In this document: positions 22,611 through 32,807 of the stretch, one piece after another
How positions within the stretch are numbered: position 1 is the stretch's first letter
Layout: each line of letters opens with the position of its first letter
Source of the DNA: Cladopsammia gracilis
Taxonomy: Eukaryota; Cnidaria; Anthozoa; Scleractinia; Dendrophylliidae
Assembly: GCA_022457155.1 (NCBI GenBank)
Contig: JAJGOT010001114.1
Coordinates: 2,501 to 66,500, forward strand
Reading direction: 5' to 3'
DNA: 64,000 bases
Notes under the pieces: generated by a model
The model's database searches: none
Seen by the model: the letters and a program-made list of their open reading frames with translations, nothing else
Told to the model about the DNA's origin: nothing
Translations under genes and position numbers: made by a program

Positions 22611-23034
22611 CTAAAGCAAAATGAAAGAAAAGAGTTACGTGAATGATAATTGTATATACTTTGGTAAGCGACCAGTTATTCTCGGCCACAGACAGAAATA
22701 TCGCATGATATGGAGTAGGGAAACAGAACAAACTTGTTACTTCTCTGCTGCTTCAAATCTTGTTTCCAGTGTTTCTGTGCTTTAATCCGTAAAGGCTGAC
22801 ACTCTGTATGAGTTAAGAATTACTCATTGAAGGCGACCAGCCAGAAGTCCCCCCGGCCACAGATGCAAAGAGTGCTTGACACAATATAGCCTGCGTGGCA
22901 TGCGCAAGAAAGAGGAGAGGAAGGGAGGGTTTTCCGCGCGCGCAAATAGTGTGACTAGACACAATACTGAAACGGAACAAACTTATGCCCTCCATACTGT
23001 AAAAAATTTAACATTGTTATGAAACATATTCATC

Positions 23035-23140
23035 GTGGTTTTAAATGATAGTTTTTATCGTTTATCTCACAATATAGTCACTGAAGATGTGGATTTTTAG
23101 TGACTATATCGCGAGATAAACGATAAACAAACTATCAATT
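23035..23140. repeat. Hairpin, arms about 35-40 bp
   Basis: Words such as atcgtttatctc and tagtcact recur inverted around a short loop (gaagatgtgga). Its centre resembles the 3' end of the Penelope-like fragment at 32.5 kb (gtagtcacttccgatgtgga), so it may be a Penelope terminal remnant. Confidence 0.55.
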
Positions 23141-23230
23141 TTAACCTTGTTACCAGTTCTTCTGTATGTAATATAATCCGGATGACACGCTGTATGACTA
23201 AGAGACCTGAGTGAGAGTCCTACTACCTAC

Positions 23231-23441
23231 CCAGCCTGCTTCATAGCTTGGGTAACATTGCCAATTGCTTCATCCACAATATCTACCATGGCGGCATAAA
23301 TCCTTCTTTTTGTATCGTTAATACTTTCGTATTTTTTCTCGTACTCCGGAGGAGCTTGCAGCGGACTATGCACATTTTGGAAAGGTAGATAAAAAACAAA
23401 GGTGTCGAGGCATTGTGGGATAGAATCACCTTCTGTGCTTG
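23231..23441 (-). CDS. Gene A exon with active-site His, frameshifted
   Basis: Acceptor ctatag, donor gtaggt. Starts QAQKVILSHNASTPLF and continues, one frame over, as YLPFQNVHSPLQAPPEYEKK and YAAMVDIVDEAIGNVTQAMK. The substrate-binding His of the FQNVHSPLQ box is present. The exon is 211 nt against 212 in gene B: one base is missing in the t-rich run between the two parts, so the frame breaks about 17 codons in. Confidence 0.82.
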
Positions 23442-23459
23442 CTATAGAAAATAGGCAAA

Positions 23460-23910
23460 TAACAGATGAATCATTGTTTACAATAATGCCTCATTGGCAT
23501 ATGCGCCTCATTGGGGGGAGGGTATATTTCAGCTATAACAGTGACGGGGGCGTGTGAATGAGGCCAAATTGTTAGACCCAAAAACACTACTTTTAGGCTA
23601 AAACCAGACCCAAAAATGGTCAAACGGCCCAGAACGCATTTACCCAAAAGTCCCTGTTTGTCTCTTCATAAAAATGCTACACTTGTTGCCGACCCTGAAA
23701 ATGTCCACACCAAAATCTTTCACCACAAAAAAATCACCACAAAATTTTTAACCCCCAAAATGTCCTCAGATTGCAAATTTCAAACCTCCCTGTCACTATT
23801 ACACCCGAGCAAAACCTGTGACAAAACCATATAATCCTGTGACAGTCAACGCTTCAGTCAATATAATTTCAACTACAACAGTTCTTTTCACAACTAAACT
23901 AACCTACAAG
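23460..23910. other. Intron of gene A, nothing recognised
   Basis: This is intronic sequence upstream of the His exon. An AC-rich stretch near 23,590-23,830 gives a chance ORF. No element ends were seen. Confidence 0.4.
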
Positions 23911-23916
23911 ATGATA

Positions 23917-24090
23917 CAGTGGAAAACCTCTACTTTGGGTTGCTTCCATTAAGGGGACACTTATCCTGGTCCCGACCAGCAAAACGTTCATATAATCTTT
24001 GTAATTATCACCTCTATAAAAGTAACACCTCCATTAAGGAGACACTTATCCTGGTCCCGACCAGCAAAACGCTCATATAATCTCTGTAAA
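23917..24090 (+). repeat. Two copies of the 84-bp repeat
   Basis: Starts acagtggaaaacctctac, then twice attaaggrgacacttatcctg plus gtcccgaccagcaaaac. It is the same unit as the large array at 27,003-27,835. The leading cagtggaaa resembles pogo/Tigger terminal sequence, so the unit may derive from such an element. Confidence 0.75.
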
Positions 24091-24223
24091 TAATTACTGA
24101 TCCTCATCAAATCCTATTGTTCTCTCTCTGCATTATATCAACGATTGCAGCGTGATTAGGAGTTTTGATTCCAAGTGTCTGAGGAAAACGGGGGCGGTCC
24201 TTTTTGTTAGCAAGGGAAATTAT

Positions 24224-24379
24224 CAGGGGTAATACTAAACGTGCTAAAACAGACTAACTGCAATATTTTTTATATTGCAGTGTGCACGCTGCAATATTAA
24301 AAATATTGCAGCGTGCACACTGCAATGTTAAAAAAATTGCAGTTAGCCCGTTTTTACCAGGTTTAAGTATCCCGCCCTG
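24224..24379. mobile_element. Palindromic MITE, nested attgcag hairpins
   Basis: The ends caggggtaatac and the inverted gtatcccgccctg bracket repeated ctgcaatat/atattgcag arms that pair in several registers. At about 156 bp it has no coding capacity. The target duplication is unclear. Confidence 0.65.
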
Positions 24380-24634
24380 ATGATTTCGTTATTAAAAGAC
24401 CGTTTGGGTCTTACCCTTATTATTTTTGCCGCTAACATTTGTTTAAATTGGAATCCCACTATGTAATGTACAACTGAAGATAAAACTTTCTAAAATAAAC
24501 AGTACACAAGAAAACTATTCCAGGAGATATGTGAACACAAAGATATTCAATTTATTATAAATCGTAACTTGTTTACACCTCATACAAGGACTGATTACAA
24601 ACTTCACTTGTTTCTGGCTCAATGGATTTTTCCT

Positions 24635-25244
24635 TTAACCCCTTTTCTTCTTTTTGCTCACTGCACTTATGTTCATCATCTTCCTTAATACATTTTCTTC
24701 ATTTACCTCGACATTAATTCCAACATGTTTTGAAGTCGTTCCCTGCAAGATTTCACTTGCTTTCCTCTTAAGTGTCGATGACGTACATTTATACGCCCTT
24801 TTCCCACCTTGGTACACGTTCACCGCCATCATACAATCGCTTAGCACAACTACGCCGAAGGGAATGATTAGTATAGTGTCCATCGAACCCCCCTTTTTTC
24901 ATAATTTTCTTTACCACATTCCCCAAAGTTTCTCTCCCCGTTCCTTTTTTGTAATAGCAGATGTCCCCTTTTGGCTTATGCAAAGCTCGCAAATAAAACA
25001 CGTTATCGCTGACTTCCATTGGGACATGAGACATATATTTCTTATACAGTTCAACCGGGCAACGATCTACATTAGTCAAATTCTTATATGCCCGAACAAC
25101 TTTCCTTTTGATACGCAAATGGCCCAATCCCCCATTATTAGTCTTACTTATATCCTCGGTGTACTGCAAAAATTCACTCCCCGATGCGAACTCTGATAAA
25201 AATCGCTGATTCGTCTTCCGATGAATCCTCCATGCTTCCAACAA
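24635..25244 (-). pseudogene. Crypton-type tyrosine recombinase, C-terminal remnant
   Basis: The frame 24,789-25,244 encodes FLQYTEDISKTNNGGLGHLR, KVVRAYKNL, CPVELYKKYM, VFYLRALHKPKGD and the catalytic NHSLRRSCAKRLYDGG. This matches the C-terminal domain shared by Cryptons and the host-domesticated ZMYM2/QRICH1/KIAA1958 group (DUF3504). Downstream residues (RAYKCTSSTLKRKASEILQG, with the Tyr retained) continue in another frame, so a deletion or frameshift separates the His/Arg box from the Tyr box. The N-terminal half is missing. It lies in an intron of gene A on the same strand. Confidence 0.75.
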
Positions 25245-25356
25245 GTGAGCTAGGTACTGAATAAAATGACTGAGTACTCTGGGTTATAAAGTATGCAAAT
25301 TTTTGTGAACATTCTCGTCAACAACAAATAAATTCAATACTAATGTTCACACATGA

Positions 25357-25745
25357 TCGTAGTTACATAATCCTCACAACAACTGAGGAATTGAGGGTTA
25401 TGTAATCGCCACCGCACTGTATAGTGTACGTAGTCACAAGAAGTGCTAATTTCATTGTTATAGCTGTATTCAAAATCAATGTGACAGCCAAAGGGGCGGC
25501 TAAAATCGAGGATATAATGTATAGGGAGAACAATACGATTTTGTGAGGATAAATTGTCATTAGCTAAATAATCTTCACAACAACTGAAGATTTGGGGGTT
25601 ACGTAATGGCCACCACACTGTATACGTAGCAACAATAAGTGCTAATTTCATTGTTATAACTGTATTCAAAATGAAAACAACAGCCAAAGGGGTGGCTGAA
25701 ATCGAAGATACAATGCAGAGAGAAAACAATGGGTTTTGATGAGAA
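25357..25745. repeat. Tandem duplication of about 198 bp, 2 copies
   Basis: The word cacaacaactga plus following blocks (gctaatttcattgttata, acagccaaaggg) recur with a 198-bp offset (starts about 25,369 and 25,567). The ORFs here are shared readings of the two copies. Confidence 0.8.
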
Positions 25746-25756
25746 ACAGTAATTAT

Positions 25757-25873
25757 AATAGATAATTACTTCGGCTCACAGCATTATTAGGTATATTGCA
25801 GGCAGCTGAGGGCTGCGCCCTCAGCTGCCTGCAATATACCTAATAATGCTGCGAGCCTCAGTAATTATCTATT
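25757..25873. repeat. 117-bp near-perfect palindrome
   Basis: The arms read aatagataattac ... ggcagctgagggc and its complement around a 3-bp centre (tgc), with only about four mismatches near cttcggctcac. It abuts the left end of repeat block R1 copy 2. Confidence 0.92.
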
Positions 25874-27003
25874 AACAAGAAGCTGTACACAGCTTGAACT
25901 CGTGGCGCCTTTAACTCATTGCAGCATTGATTCCCAAGTGATTTGAGTGCTTTTACAGAGAAACATAAGCTTAAAATTATATCTAATCAAAGGCTCCTAA
26001 GAGCCAACCCGAGAAGAAGAAATGCTAACGCGTAACGCGTAACGCAATATTGCCGTAAGCTTTAATACGTTTTCACACTGACACAGTTCGATATATATAT
26101 TTTTTTTAAATTCAACGTAAGGATTTTTGACGAACGAAAAAAAAAAGTACATCACTTTCATAATGTCCAGTTCGAAAAAAGAAAAAAAAAAGGACTTCAG
26201 GGAGATTCGAACTCGGGCCGTCCGGGACTAAGCCAGAAACTCAATCACTGCGCTGTCCAAGACATACTACCTACTAACAAAATTTTATTATTTTAAGCTA
26301 GATACGCATCAGAACGCGTGTTTAGGTTGCAAAATCCTTTTAGATCGATTTTAATGTTGCACTAAAAACTCCAAATGCGAAACATCTGTAAGCTTATTGT
26401 TGTCTATATTCGTTTACATCAAATTAATTATTGTTATCGTTGGATTCACGTTGAATTCCTGTTACGAAACGTGTTCGTAACAAAGCATTTGCTCACTAAG
26501 TTTCGACAGCTGATGGAAGGAGCGAGTGAGTGAGTGAGAGAATGAATTTTATTTAAACACCCTTGCCGATAACCTGTTCATCATGCTTTCACGTATACAC
26601 GGGTTTAAACGTAAGACTACACTGCATTCACTAGATTCAGTAGCTGACACTTAAGCTCGACTCGGAGCTCGATCGCTAAGCAAATGGCAAGTTTAATATA
26701 TAAAACACAGAACTTGCCAGAGCAAAAATCCCACAGGAATAAGCGGCGAACACAATATCAAACGGTCCTATCCATCCATGAACGCCTTGAATTGTCTTGA
26801 AAGTGTGCAGTTGTACGCAGTAGTTCTTTATCTTGCTTCTCGAGTACACAAACGGAGAGATTTTACGGTATGTATTTCATGGCCGAAAGCCATATAGTCG
26901 TCTATATAGACTTAAATATGCGTGCATAAATTTGCATGCGCTAATGTGACACGAAAAAAAACAAGGAAAGTCAACGCCGGATTTATAACTCGTGTGCTTC
27001 GCC
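25874..27003. repeat. Repeat block R1, copy 2 (empty DIRS site)
   Basis: Colinear with 12,291-12,686 plus 17,627-18,245, without the 4.9-kb element. The junction gcactaaaaactccaaatg at 26,359-26,377 is the unoccupied target. The tail cataaatttgcatgcg near 26,925 also occurs near 46,958, so R1 ends are dispersed. Confidence 0.9.
26190..26275 (-). ncRNA. tRNA-like Pol III unit, second copy
   Basis: The same minus-strand layout as 12,505-12,592: gcgcagtgattgag, then gagttcgaatctcc, then T runs. Box-like segments are conserved between copies while the spacer varies. Confidence 0.42.
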
Positions 27004-27835
27004 ACTAGTAATTATCACCTCTATAAAAGGGACACCTCTATTAAGGGGACACTTATCCTGGTCCCGACCAGCATAACGCTCATATAATCTTTGTAATTAT
27101 CACCTCTATAAAAGGGAAACCTGCATTAAGGGGATACTTATCCTGGTCCCGACCAGCAAAACGCTCATATAATCTTAATGTTTGTAATTATCACCTCTAT
27201 AAAAGGGACACCTCCATTAAGGGGACACTTTTCCTGGTCCCGCCCGCAAAATGCTCATATAATCTTCGTACTTATCATCTCTATAAAAGAGACACCTCTA
27301 TTAAGGGGACACTTCTCCTGGTCCCAGTCGGCAAAACGCTCATATGATCTTCGTGCTTATCATCTCTAGAAAAGGGACACCCCCATTAAGGGGACGTTTC
27401 CTTAATTGTCCCGACCGGCAAAACACTCATATAATCTTTGTAATTATCAAACCTATAAAAGGACACCTCCATTATGGGGACACTTTTAACAGTCCCGACC
27501 AGCAAAATGCTCATATAATCTTCGTACTTATCATCTCTATAAAAGGGACACCTCTATTAAGGGGACACTTCTCCTGGTCCCAGTCGGCAAAACGCTCATA
27601 TGATCTTCGTGCTTATCATCTCTAGAAAAGGGACACCCCCATTAAGGGGACGTTTCCTTAATTGTCCCGACCGGCAAAACACTCATATAATCTTTGTAAT
27701 TATCAAACCTATAAAAGGACACCTCCATTATGGGGACACTTTTAACAGTCCCGACCAGCAAAATGCTCATATAATCTTCGTACTTATCATCTCTATAAAA
27801 GGGACACCTCTATTAAGGGGACACTTCTCCTGGTC
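27003..27835 (+). repeat. 84-bp satellite with 256-bp higher-order unit
   Basis: About ten copies of an 84-86-bp unit (cacctctataaaagggacac, then attaaggggacac, then ctggtccc and aacgctcatataatctt). From about 27,262 three variant units form a 256-bp block repeated almost without change (one difference noted), then a third partial block. Identical ORFs at 27,344-27,625 and 27,600-27,956 are translations of it. Confidence 0.95.
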
Positions 27836-28043
27836 CAGATATGGCGTTCGCCTGGTCCAGATATGGTGTTCCCTTAATTGGAAGATCCATTGTACTAAAA
27901 CTTGTATCGAATACTTAAAGTTATTGACTGCTACTTGCGTTCGATCGTGCATATAATGTTATCGAAAACAATTTTACCCGTTTGCGTTGGTTTAATTTAC
28001 CTCAGCGTACAGGCTCGTTGAATAAACTCCTTCCTTATTTCAC

Positions 28044-28210
28044 AGGTGTCATATTATCATGTAGATCTAGAACACCTCTCAGTTTGTGACTGAAGTGATT
28101 TGCAGCCCCAGAATATAAGCCATAAAATGAATCAAAACCGCGGTACAGTGGAGTATACGCCCACGTGAAGAACCCAAGATGCCATTTTCCAACAATATGT
28201 GTAGAATATC
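28044..28210 (-). CDS. Gene A exon with GKWHLG motif
   Basis: Acceptor ttgacag, donor gtgaaa. It encodes GYSTHIVGKWHLGFFTWAYT, then RGFDSFYGLYSGAANHFSH. The Lys and His of GKWHLG bind the sulfate or metal site in arylsulfatases. The frame is open through the exon. Its gene B counterpart would lie beyond the window. Confidence 0.85.
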
Positions 28211-28578
28211 CTGTCAAGAGATAGTAATGAAGCTCATGTGAATAACAAAGAAGTGATGTTATTATACATTGGTGTCACTAGCTCGATTTTGATTGGCTAT
28301 AAGCAGGCAGCTAATTATTGCTTGCCGTTTCTGTTACGTCATACCTACAGACAATAGTTTTATGCATGCAGAATTAAGTGCGCGCTCTTGTCTTTACAAG
28401 TGCAGCTCAGGAATATGCATAATAAAACAATTATCTGTCATTTTAGCAATAATTATAATAATAGCGTTTCTTCACCGAAACGAATTCTATTCCGATTTGC
28501 CACTCCAGAAACGTGAGCGAGGCGGGGTAGATCTACACCTTATGAAATAATCATGGGTTAATGTAAACCCTAATGCAA

Positions 28579-28700
28579 TGTACAGTGAAAGCCCGATACA
28601 ACGAAGTGCCAAGGGACTGGGAAAATGTGTTCGTTATAACGAAGGTTCGTTCAGTACCGGGGTTCTTTTCCATCTGGCCAGTACCTCACCCATGCGCACA
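28579..28700 (+). mobile_element. pogo-like terminal fragment
   Basis: Starts tacagtgaaagcccgatac, with the cagtgaaa terminal motif common to pogo/Tigger elements, followed by ttcgttataacgaaggttcg. No matching right end was found. Confidence 0.4.
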
Positions 28701-28837
28701 GCCATATAATCTGGTAAGTAGCAGCCATGGACAGCTGTTTGGTCCTTGTTAGGACTCATCAGACTGAGTAGGAGGCCAACTTCTGCAACTTGGTAGTGTC
28801 ACATTGACAAAAGTTATATTTGTACAAAGAAAACCTT

Positions 28838-29445
28838 GGCCGTGTTTTCACGAGCGATTTTTCAAGTCGCTGAGCGAGTGTCAGTCGGAAATCTCGTGAA
28901 AACAGTTGCTTGTCCAACTCGCTTAAAGTTAAGCGAGTCGGCGAACTTCAATAGAATTCTCATTAAATTTAAGCCACCAAACCAGGTCGCCTAAGCTTGT
29001 CGACAATTAATTTCGGCCAATCACATTTCGCCAGCGTTCAAACAACAAGGAAGGGCATTGTATTGTCGTTCTTTTGTGTTCTAATTTTCTATTGTTTTAA
29101 CAAAAGAAAATATATCGCGCATGGTATAAGAAAAATGAATAAAGTTCTGTCCGTGAAAACGCATAAATTTTTTAAGCTGCTTAACGCGGTCAGTTATACC
29201 ATGCGCGATTTAGGGGTAACACTTATTCTTTTGTTAAAACAATAGAATATTACAACACAAAAGAACGACAATACAATAGAATACAATACTATAGAATATA
29301 TTAGAATACATAATTTTACCTAATACAATGGAGGTGTACAATGTACAATGGAGCTGACACACTAAATCGGGCATCATATGCGGTCAGTAAACAAATCACC
29401 TACAGGAATGTTAAGCGAGAAAAAGCGCCTCGTGAAAACACAGCC
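28838..29445. mobile_element. MITE with ggccgtgttttcacgag ends
   Basis: The 17-bp terminal repeats (one mismatch) are flanked by a ctt target duplication (28,835-28,837 and 29,446-29,448). It carries an inner foldback (about 29,047-29,280) whose arms contain ttgtcgttcttttgtgtt. The segment 29,260-29,385 recurs at 45,838-45,965. Confidence 0.8.
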
Positions 29446-29690
29446 CTTGTTTCATTGGCAATTACAATACAGTAAGCCACTATATTAGCCCCAGTAGTGA
29501 TCAGCATTAAATTTCTCCTTAATGTAATCTTATGCTGTGTTCACACAACCAGCACCGAAACATGTTTAGAGTATAACCATGTTTTAACGAATCACGTTTC
29601 CTGTAAACATGTTTGCAAAAGCTCATTTCCGAATTGCTCTTCGCCTCCTTTTCGAACCTAGGCAAGTGTAAAACCATTCATATGGATATA

Positions 29691-30101
29691 CAGTCAAACC
29701 TGTATTAAGCGGACATGCCCGGGACACTTGCTAGTGTTCGCTTAATACCGGGTGTCCGCTTGATAAGGTTCTCATACATTGCATAATAGTAGTTAATAAT
29801 TGACCCTCTTATAACTCCACGTTTATTATACCCACACGTCCTGATTCCATCTCATTCTAATTCATAAACCTAATTCGCAAATGTCTGTATCGCGTTGAAT
29901 TACTTCTTACCAGAAAACATGCTTTTAGAAGTAGACGATTATCCATAATAGTAACAATAACACTTTGTTGATATAACGCCAATGCGCATGCCATCACTGT
30001 CTAATGGCGCTTAACATATTGTCCGCCGAGTACAGGTTCAATTTCAGTAATTATGGGGACCCAAGCTGGTGTCCGCTTAATAGAGGGTGCAGGTTTCACT
30101 G
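29691..30101. mobile_element. pogo/Tigger-like MITE
   Basis: The ends cagtcaaacctgtattaagc and its inverted partner tgcaggtttcactg are flanked by TA. Internal gtccgcttaata words are typical of this widespread pogo-derived type. It appears inserted in an outer element: gtaaaaccattcat before it is mirrored by atgaatggtttta-like sequence after it. Confidence 0.8.
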
Positions 30102-30612
30102 TAAGTTTTATTTGCATGTGAAAGATAATTCATTTTTATGTGAATGGTTTTACATTTGACCTCGGTTTGAAAAGGAGGCTAAAAGCATATTTCATTGTTC
30201 ACATTAGTTGTTAATTTCAAAACACGTTTCGCGCCTGGTTCTATAATTTAATATGCTGTTTTATAAAGCAGCAATAAGCATGGAATCTTTATTATTACAC
30301 GTGAACCAAAAAATAAAGAGCTCAAACACGCTGTTAAATGATTTCATGGGGCATGGTTTAATCTCGCTTTCCAAGTTCTTCGGGAGGGAAGGGCAATGTA
30401 TTGTTTGATAAGGAGACAAAATTCGTGCTAACGTGTTTCGTCTGGCTAAGATCGAAACAACCTTTTGAAGTGGTTGCAATCATGTAAACATGTTCCGATC
30501 ATGAATCATAATCTCACTGCGCCGCCTGATGTTAACACGTTTCAACGTAGTGCCGTGAACAGAGCATTAGTCAATCAGAGAGGTGATGACTGCAGAATGA
30601 ATATATATCTCG
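30102..30612. other. Intron of gene A, outer-element remnants
   Basis: Contains aacacgtttcgcgcctggttc near 30,220 (probable inverted partner of ccagcaccgaaacatgttt near 29,550), suggesting an older MITE around the pogo-like one. There is no exon candidate for the missing arylsulfatase segment here. Confidence 0.4.
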
Positions 30613-30733
30613 TAGTTCAATGTTATCCTTGGTCTATTTTCATTTCCATTTGTTTTACATTCATTATCATATATTAACATAAAAAAGAACAATGGCACAT
30701 AAAATTTGAACCAAGGATAAAATTGAACTACAA
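30613..30733. repeat. Hairpin, arms about 22 bp
   Basis: The word gtagttcaatgttatccttg is mirrored by aaggataaaattgaactac, about 120 bp overall. It is probably a small foldback element. Confidence 0.6.
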
Positions 30734-30916
30734 CATACACATCACGTGCGTGGAGCGTAGGTGAACTCACTCGACCACATTGCGTTATCCGCCATATTTT
30801 ATCACGTACACCGCAGCCAGAGAAATATGGACAGACAACAAGCAAAGCATGAAACAGATATAAGACATTTAAGTTATTACAAAGTTGCCGTACCTATATG
30901 TTAGAGCAGCTCGTGT

Positions 30917-31369
30917 TTTGACCTATTAGAACTCCTAGGATGGAAAAATCTTGCCTGCCAGCAACAAATTCAAAGAGCTACGATGGTTTATAGGTCTCTA
31001 CACGGGTTGGCTCCAAACTATCTAAGTTCTAAATTTGAGAAGCGAGAAATTAGTTACAACCTAAGGGACTCTGAGGATAAACTTAATGTTCCATTGCCGC
31101 GCACAAACTATTATAAAAATAGTTTCAGTTATAGTGGCGCCATGCTCTGGAACAGCCTTTCTCATAATGTAAGGAAAGCTGAGTCCCTTGGGCAATTTAA
31201 ACGACTTCTCAAAGAGGAACTATAAGGCACGGCATTCGTGGAAAGCAGCTTTTTATTATTTAATTAAATTCTTCATATATAGATATATTTTTTTAATATT
31301 AGTTTATTGCTTTGTGTTAAGTATTATAATGATTTTTAGCTGACGAATTTTTACCGTGTTTAAATAAAG

Positions 31370-31442
<73 letters not shown>

Positions 31443-31445
31443 ACG
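30917..31445 (+). mobile_element. 5'-truncated CR1/L2-like LINE
   Basis: The open frame from about 30,920 to the stop at 31,223-31,225 encodes the RT C-terminus of a non-LTR element (MVYRSLHGLAPNYLSSKFEK, FSYSGAMLWNSLSHNVRKAE). A short 3' UTR ends taaataaagat followed by about 17 tatc units. Everything upstream of the last hundred or so codons is missing, as is usual for target-primed insertion. Confidence 0.85.
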
Positions 31446-31452
31446 TATAGGG

Positions 31453-31889
31453 CCCGGGGGGGGGGGGGGGGGGGGTACTCAACAAAGTTTTGTACGGGGA
31501 TGCTCCGCCCCAAGGTCCAAACCCTTACCCTTTCATATACCGTTTTTGACAGAAAAGGTACCCCTTTCATATACCTTTCATTGAAAATGGTACCCCTTTC
31601 ATATACCTTTCACTGAGAATGGTACCCCTTTCATATAGCTTTTACGTGCGTCTGTTTGATATATTTTGAAGGGCGCTTTTTATAATACTTAGATGGCGTT
31701 TTTCCCTACCTTTTTTGTACTTCAACTCGTGTTTACGCTGCCTTTTCCTGATTCTTCGTGAAATCGCTACCCTTTCATATACTTCAACTCGTGAAATCCC
31801 TACCCTTTCATATACCTCCAGCCTCAAAAAGGCACCCCTTTCGGGTGGAGCATCTCCGTATAGCCCATTATAGGAAGTACCCCCCGGGG
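31453..31889. mobile_element. MITE at the end of the catalytic exon
   Basis: The ends cccggggg(n)gtact and agtaccccccgggg are inverted. It is flanked by tataggg (31,446-31,452 and 31,890-31,896). Internally it is dominated by repeats of ggtacccctttcatatacct. A related fragment lies near 57,380-57,840. The right flank is the last coding bases of the gene A catalytic exon. Confidence 0.8.
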
Positions 31890-32053
31890 TATAGGGTACA
31901 TCCCGGAAAGAAGAGCGCCTCTGGTTGGTGAACAAATCGGTTGTACATAATAATTATCCAGGATTACTCCTTCAGATGCAAGCTTATCCATGTTTGGAGT
32001 GTTAATTTGTGCGTCATGAAAACCAACATCGCTCCAACCCAAATCGTCGATAA
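31890..32053 (-). CDS. Gene A catalytic exon (CSPTR), 3' end abuts MITE
   Basis: The exon starts after a ttttttggtag acceptor and encodes IDDLGWSDVGFHDAQINTPN, then NYYVQPICSPTRGALLSG, MYPI. It holds the two metal-binding Asp residues and the CxPxR formylglycine signature. The reading runs straight into a MITE at 31,889 and reaches a stop after about 20 codons. No donor is present at the exon end; a good donor (atag then gtacgg) lies at about 30,893, beyond the inserted LINE and MITE. Confidence 0.8.
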
Positions 32054-32469
32054 CTACCAAAAAATATGAGAAAGAACAGCGCCAACTTGAAGGTAAAATA
32101 ACGCAAACTGAACAGCAAAGACTGCAAAATATTCGAAACGCACTTTACGGGCTTCGCTTTGCTCGATCGTAGTTAATAATTTCGTGATCGTTAGCAAATG
32201 AATAGAGCTAGAGTCACTGTTAGAGTCACTTATAACCTTATTTATTAATAACAGCTTCTCATCACACTACATGATTACCAAGTCAGCCAAACGGAAACCA
32301 TTTCTGAGGCGAACCATTAATTAAACATCTCAGGCGGGTGGGTGCTTTTGTCTATGATTATTTAATTTTTTTTTTACCCTGTCGCTGCAGGAATTTGTTT
32401 CGGTAAAAAAAGAAACGAACAAACGAACAAAGCCTCAAGTCGGACTTTCGCAGTTGCAGGATGTTTTTA

Positions 32470-32754
32470 TCGTAAAAAGGGTTGTTGTTGTTCATCGTGG
32501 TGAACACACTAGTAAAGAAGTATTTTTCGTTTGTCTCACGATGTAGTCACTTCCGATGTGGATCGCGACGTTTCGACTGCATACTGCTAGTCTTCTTCAG
32601 GCGATGGGGTCGACTGGTTACGCGTCACCTTATGAAGCACGATGTTCTGCTGTGATTGGTTGGTTTTCAACAGCTGTGACTGGCGCATTTTTGATCCTCG
32701 TTGTTTTGGCGAATTGTTCCCTCGGCGGTCCGTAGTCGTACGGCTCTCCTGTTG

Positions 32755-32807
<53 letters not shown>

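Larger units (their letters stand above)
21026..32053 (-). pseudogene. Arylsulfatase B/I/J-like gene A, probably inactive
   Basis: Six minus-strand exons of a secreted or lysosomal arylsulfatase lie in order. The family hydrolyses sulfate esters (ARSB acts on N-acetylgalactosamine 4-sulfate of dermatan and chondroitin sulfate). Active-site elements are present: the Asp-Asp pair, Cys in CSPTR (converted to formylglycine in active enzymes), Lys and His of GKWHLG, the substrate-side His, DNGG, and Lys before SLWEGG. The signal-peptide exon and the exon expected between GMYPI and GYSTH were not found. Two exons each lack one base in a homopolymer, and a transposon sits at the catalytic exon's end. 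All fits gene decay; homopolymer sequencing error is the alternative for the frameshifts. Confidence 0.65.

Noticed and set aside
22397..22646. Plus-strand ORFs over 22.4-22.6 kb
   Set aside because: Antisense shadows of the DNGG exon of arylsulfatase gene A.
24654..25196. 180-codon plus-strand ORF
   Set aside because: It is the antisense shadow of the Crypton-type recombinase on the minus strand.
27344..27956. Two ORFs with identical N-terminal sequence
   Set aside because: They are readings of the 256-bp higher-order satellite, with no start context or domain.
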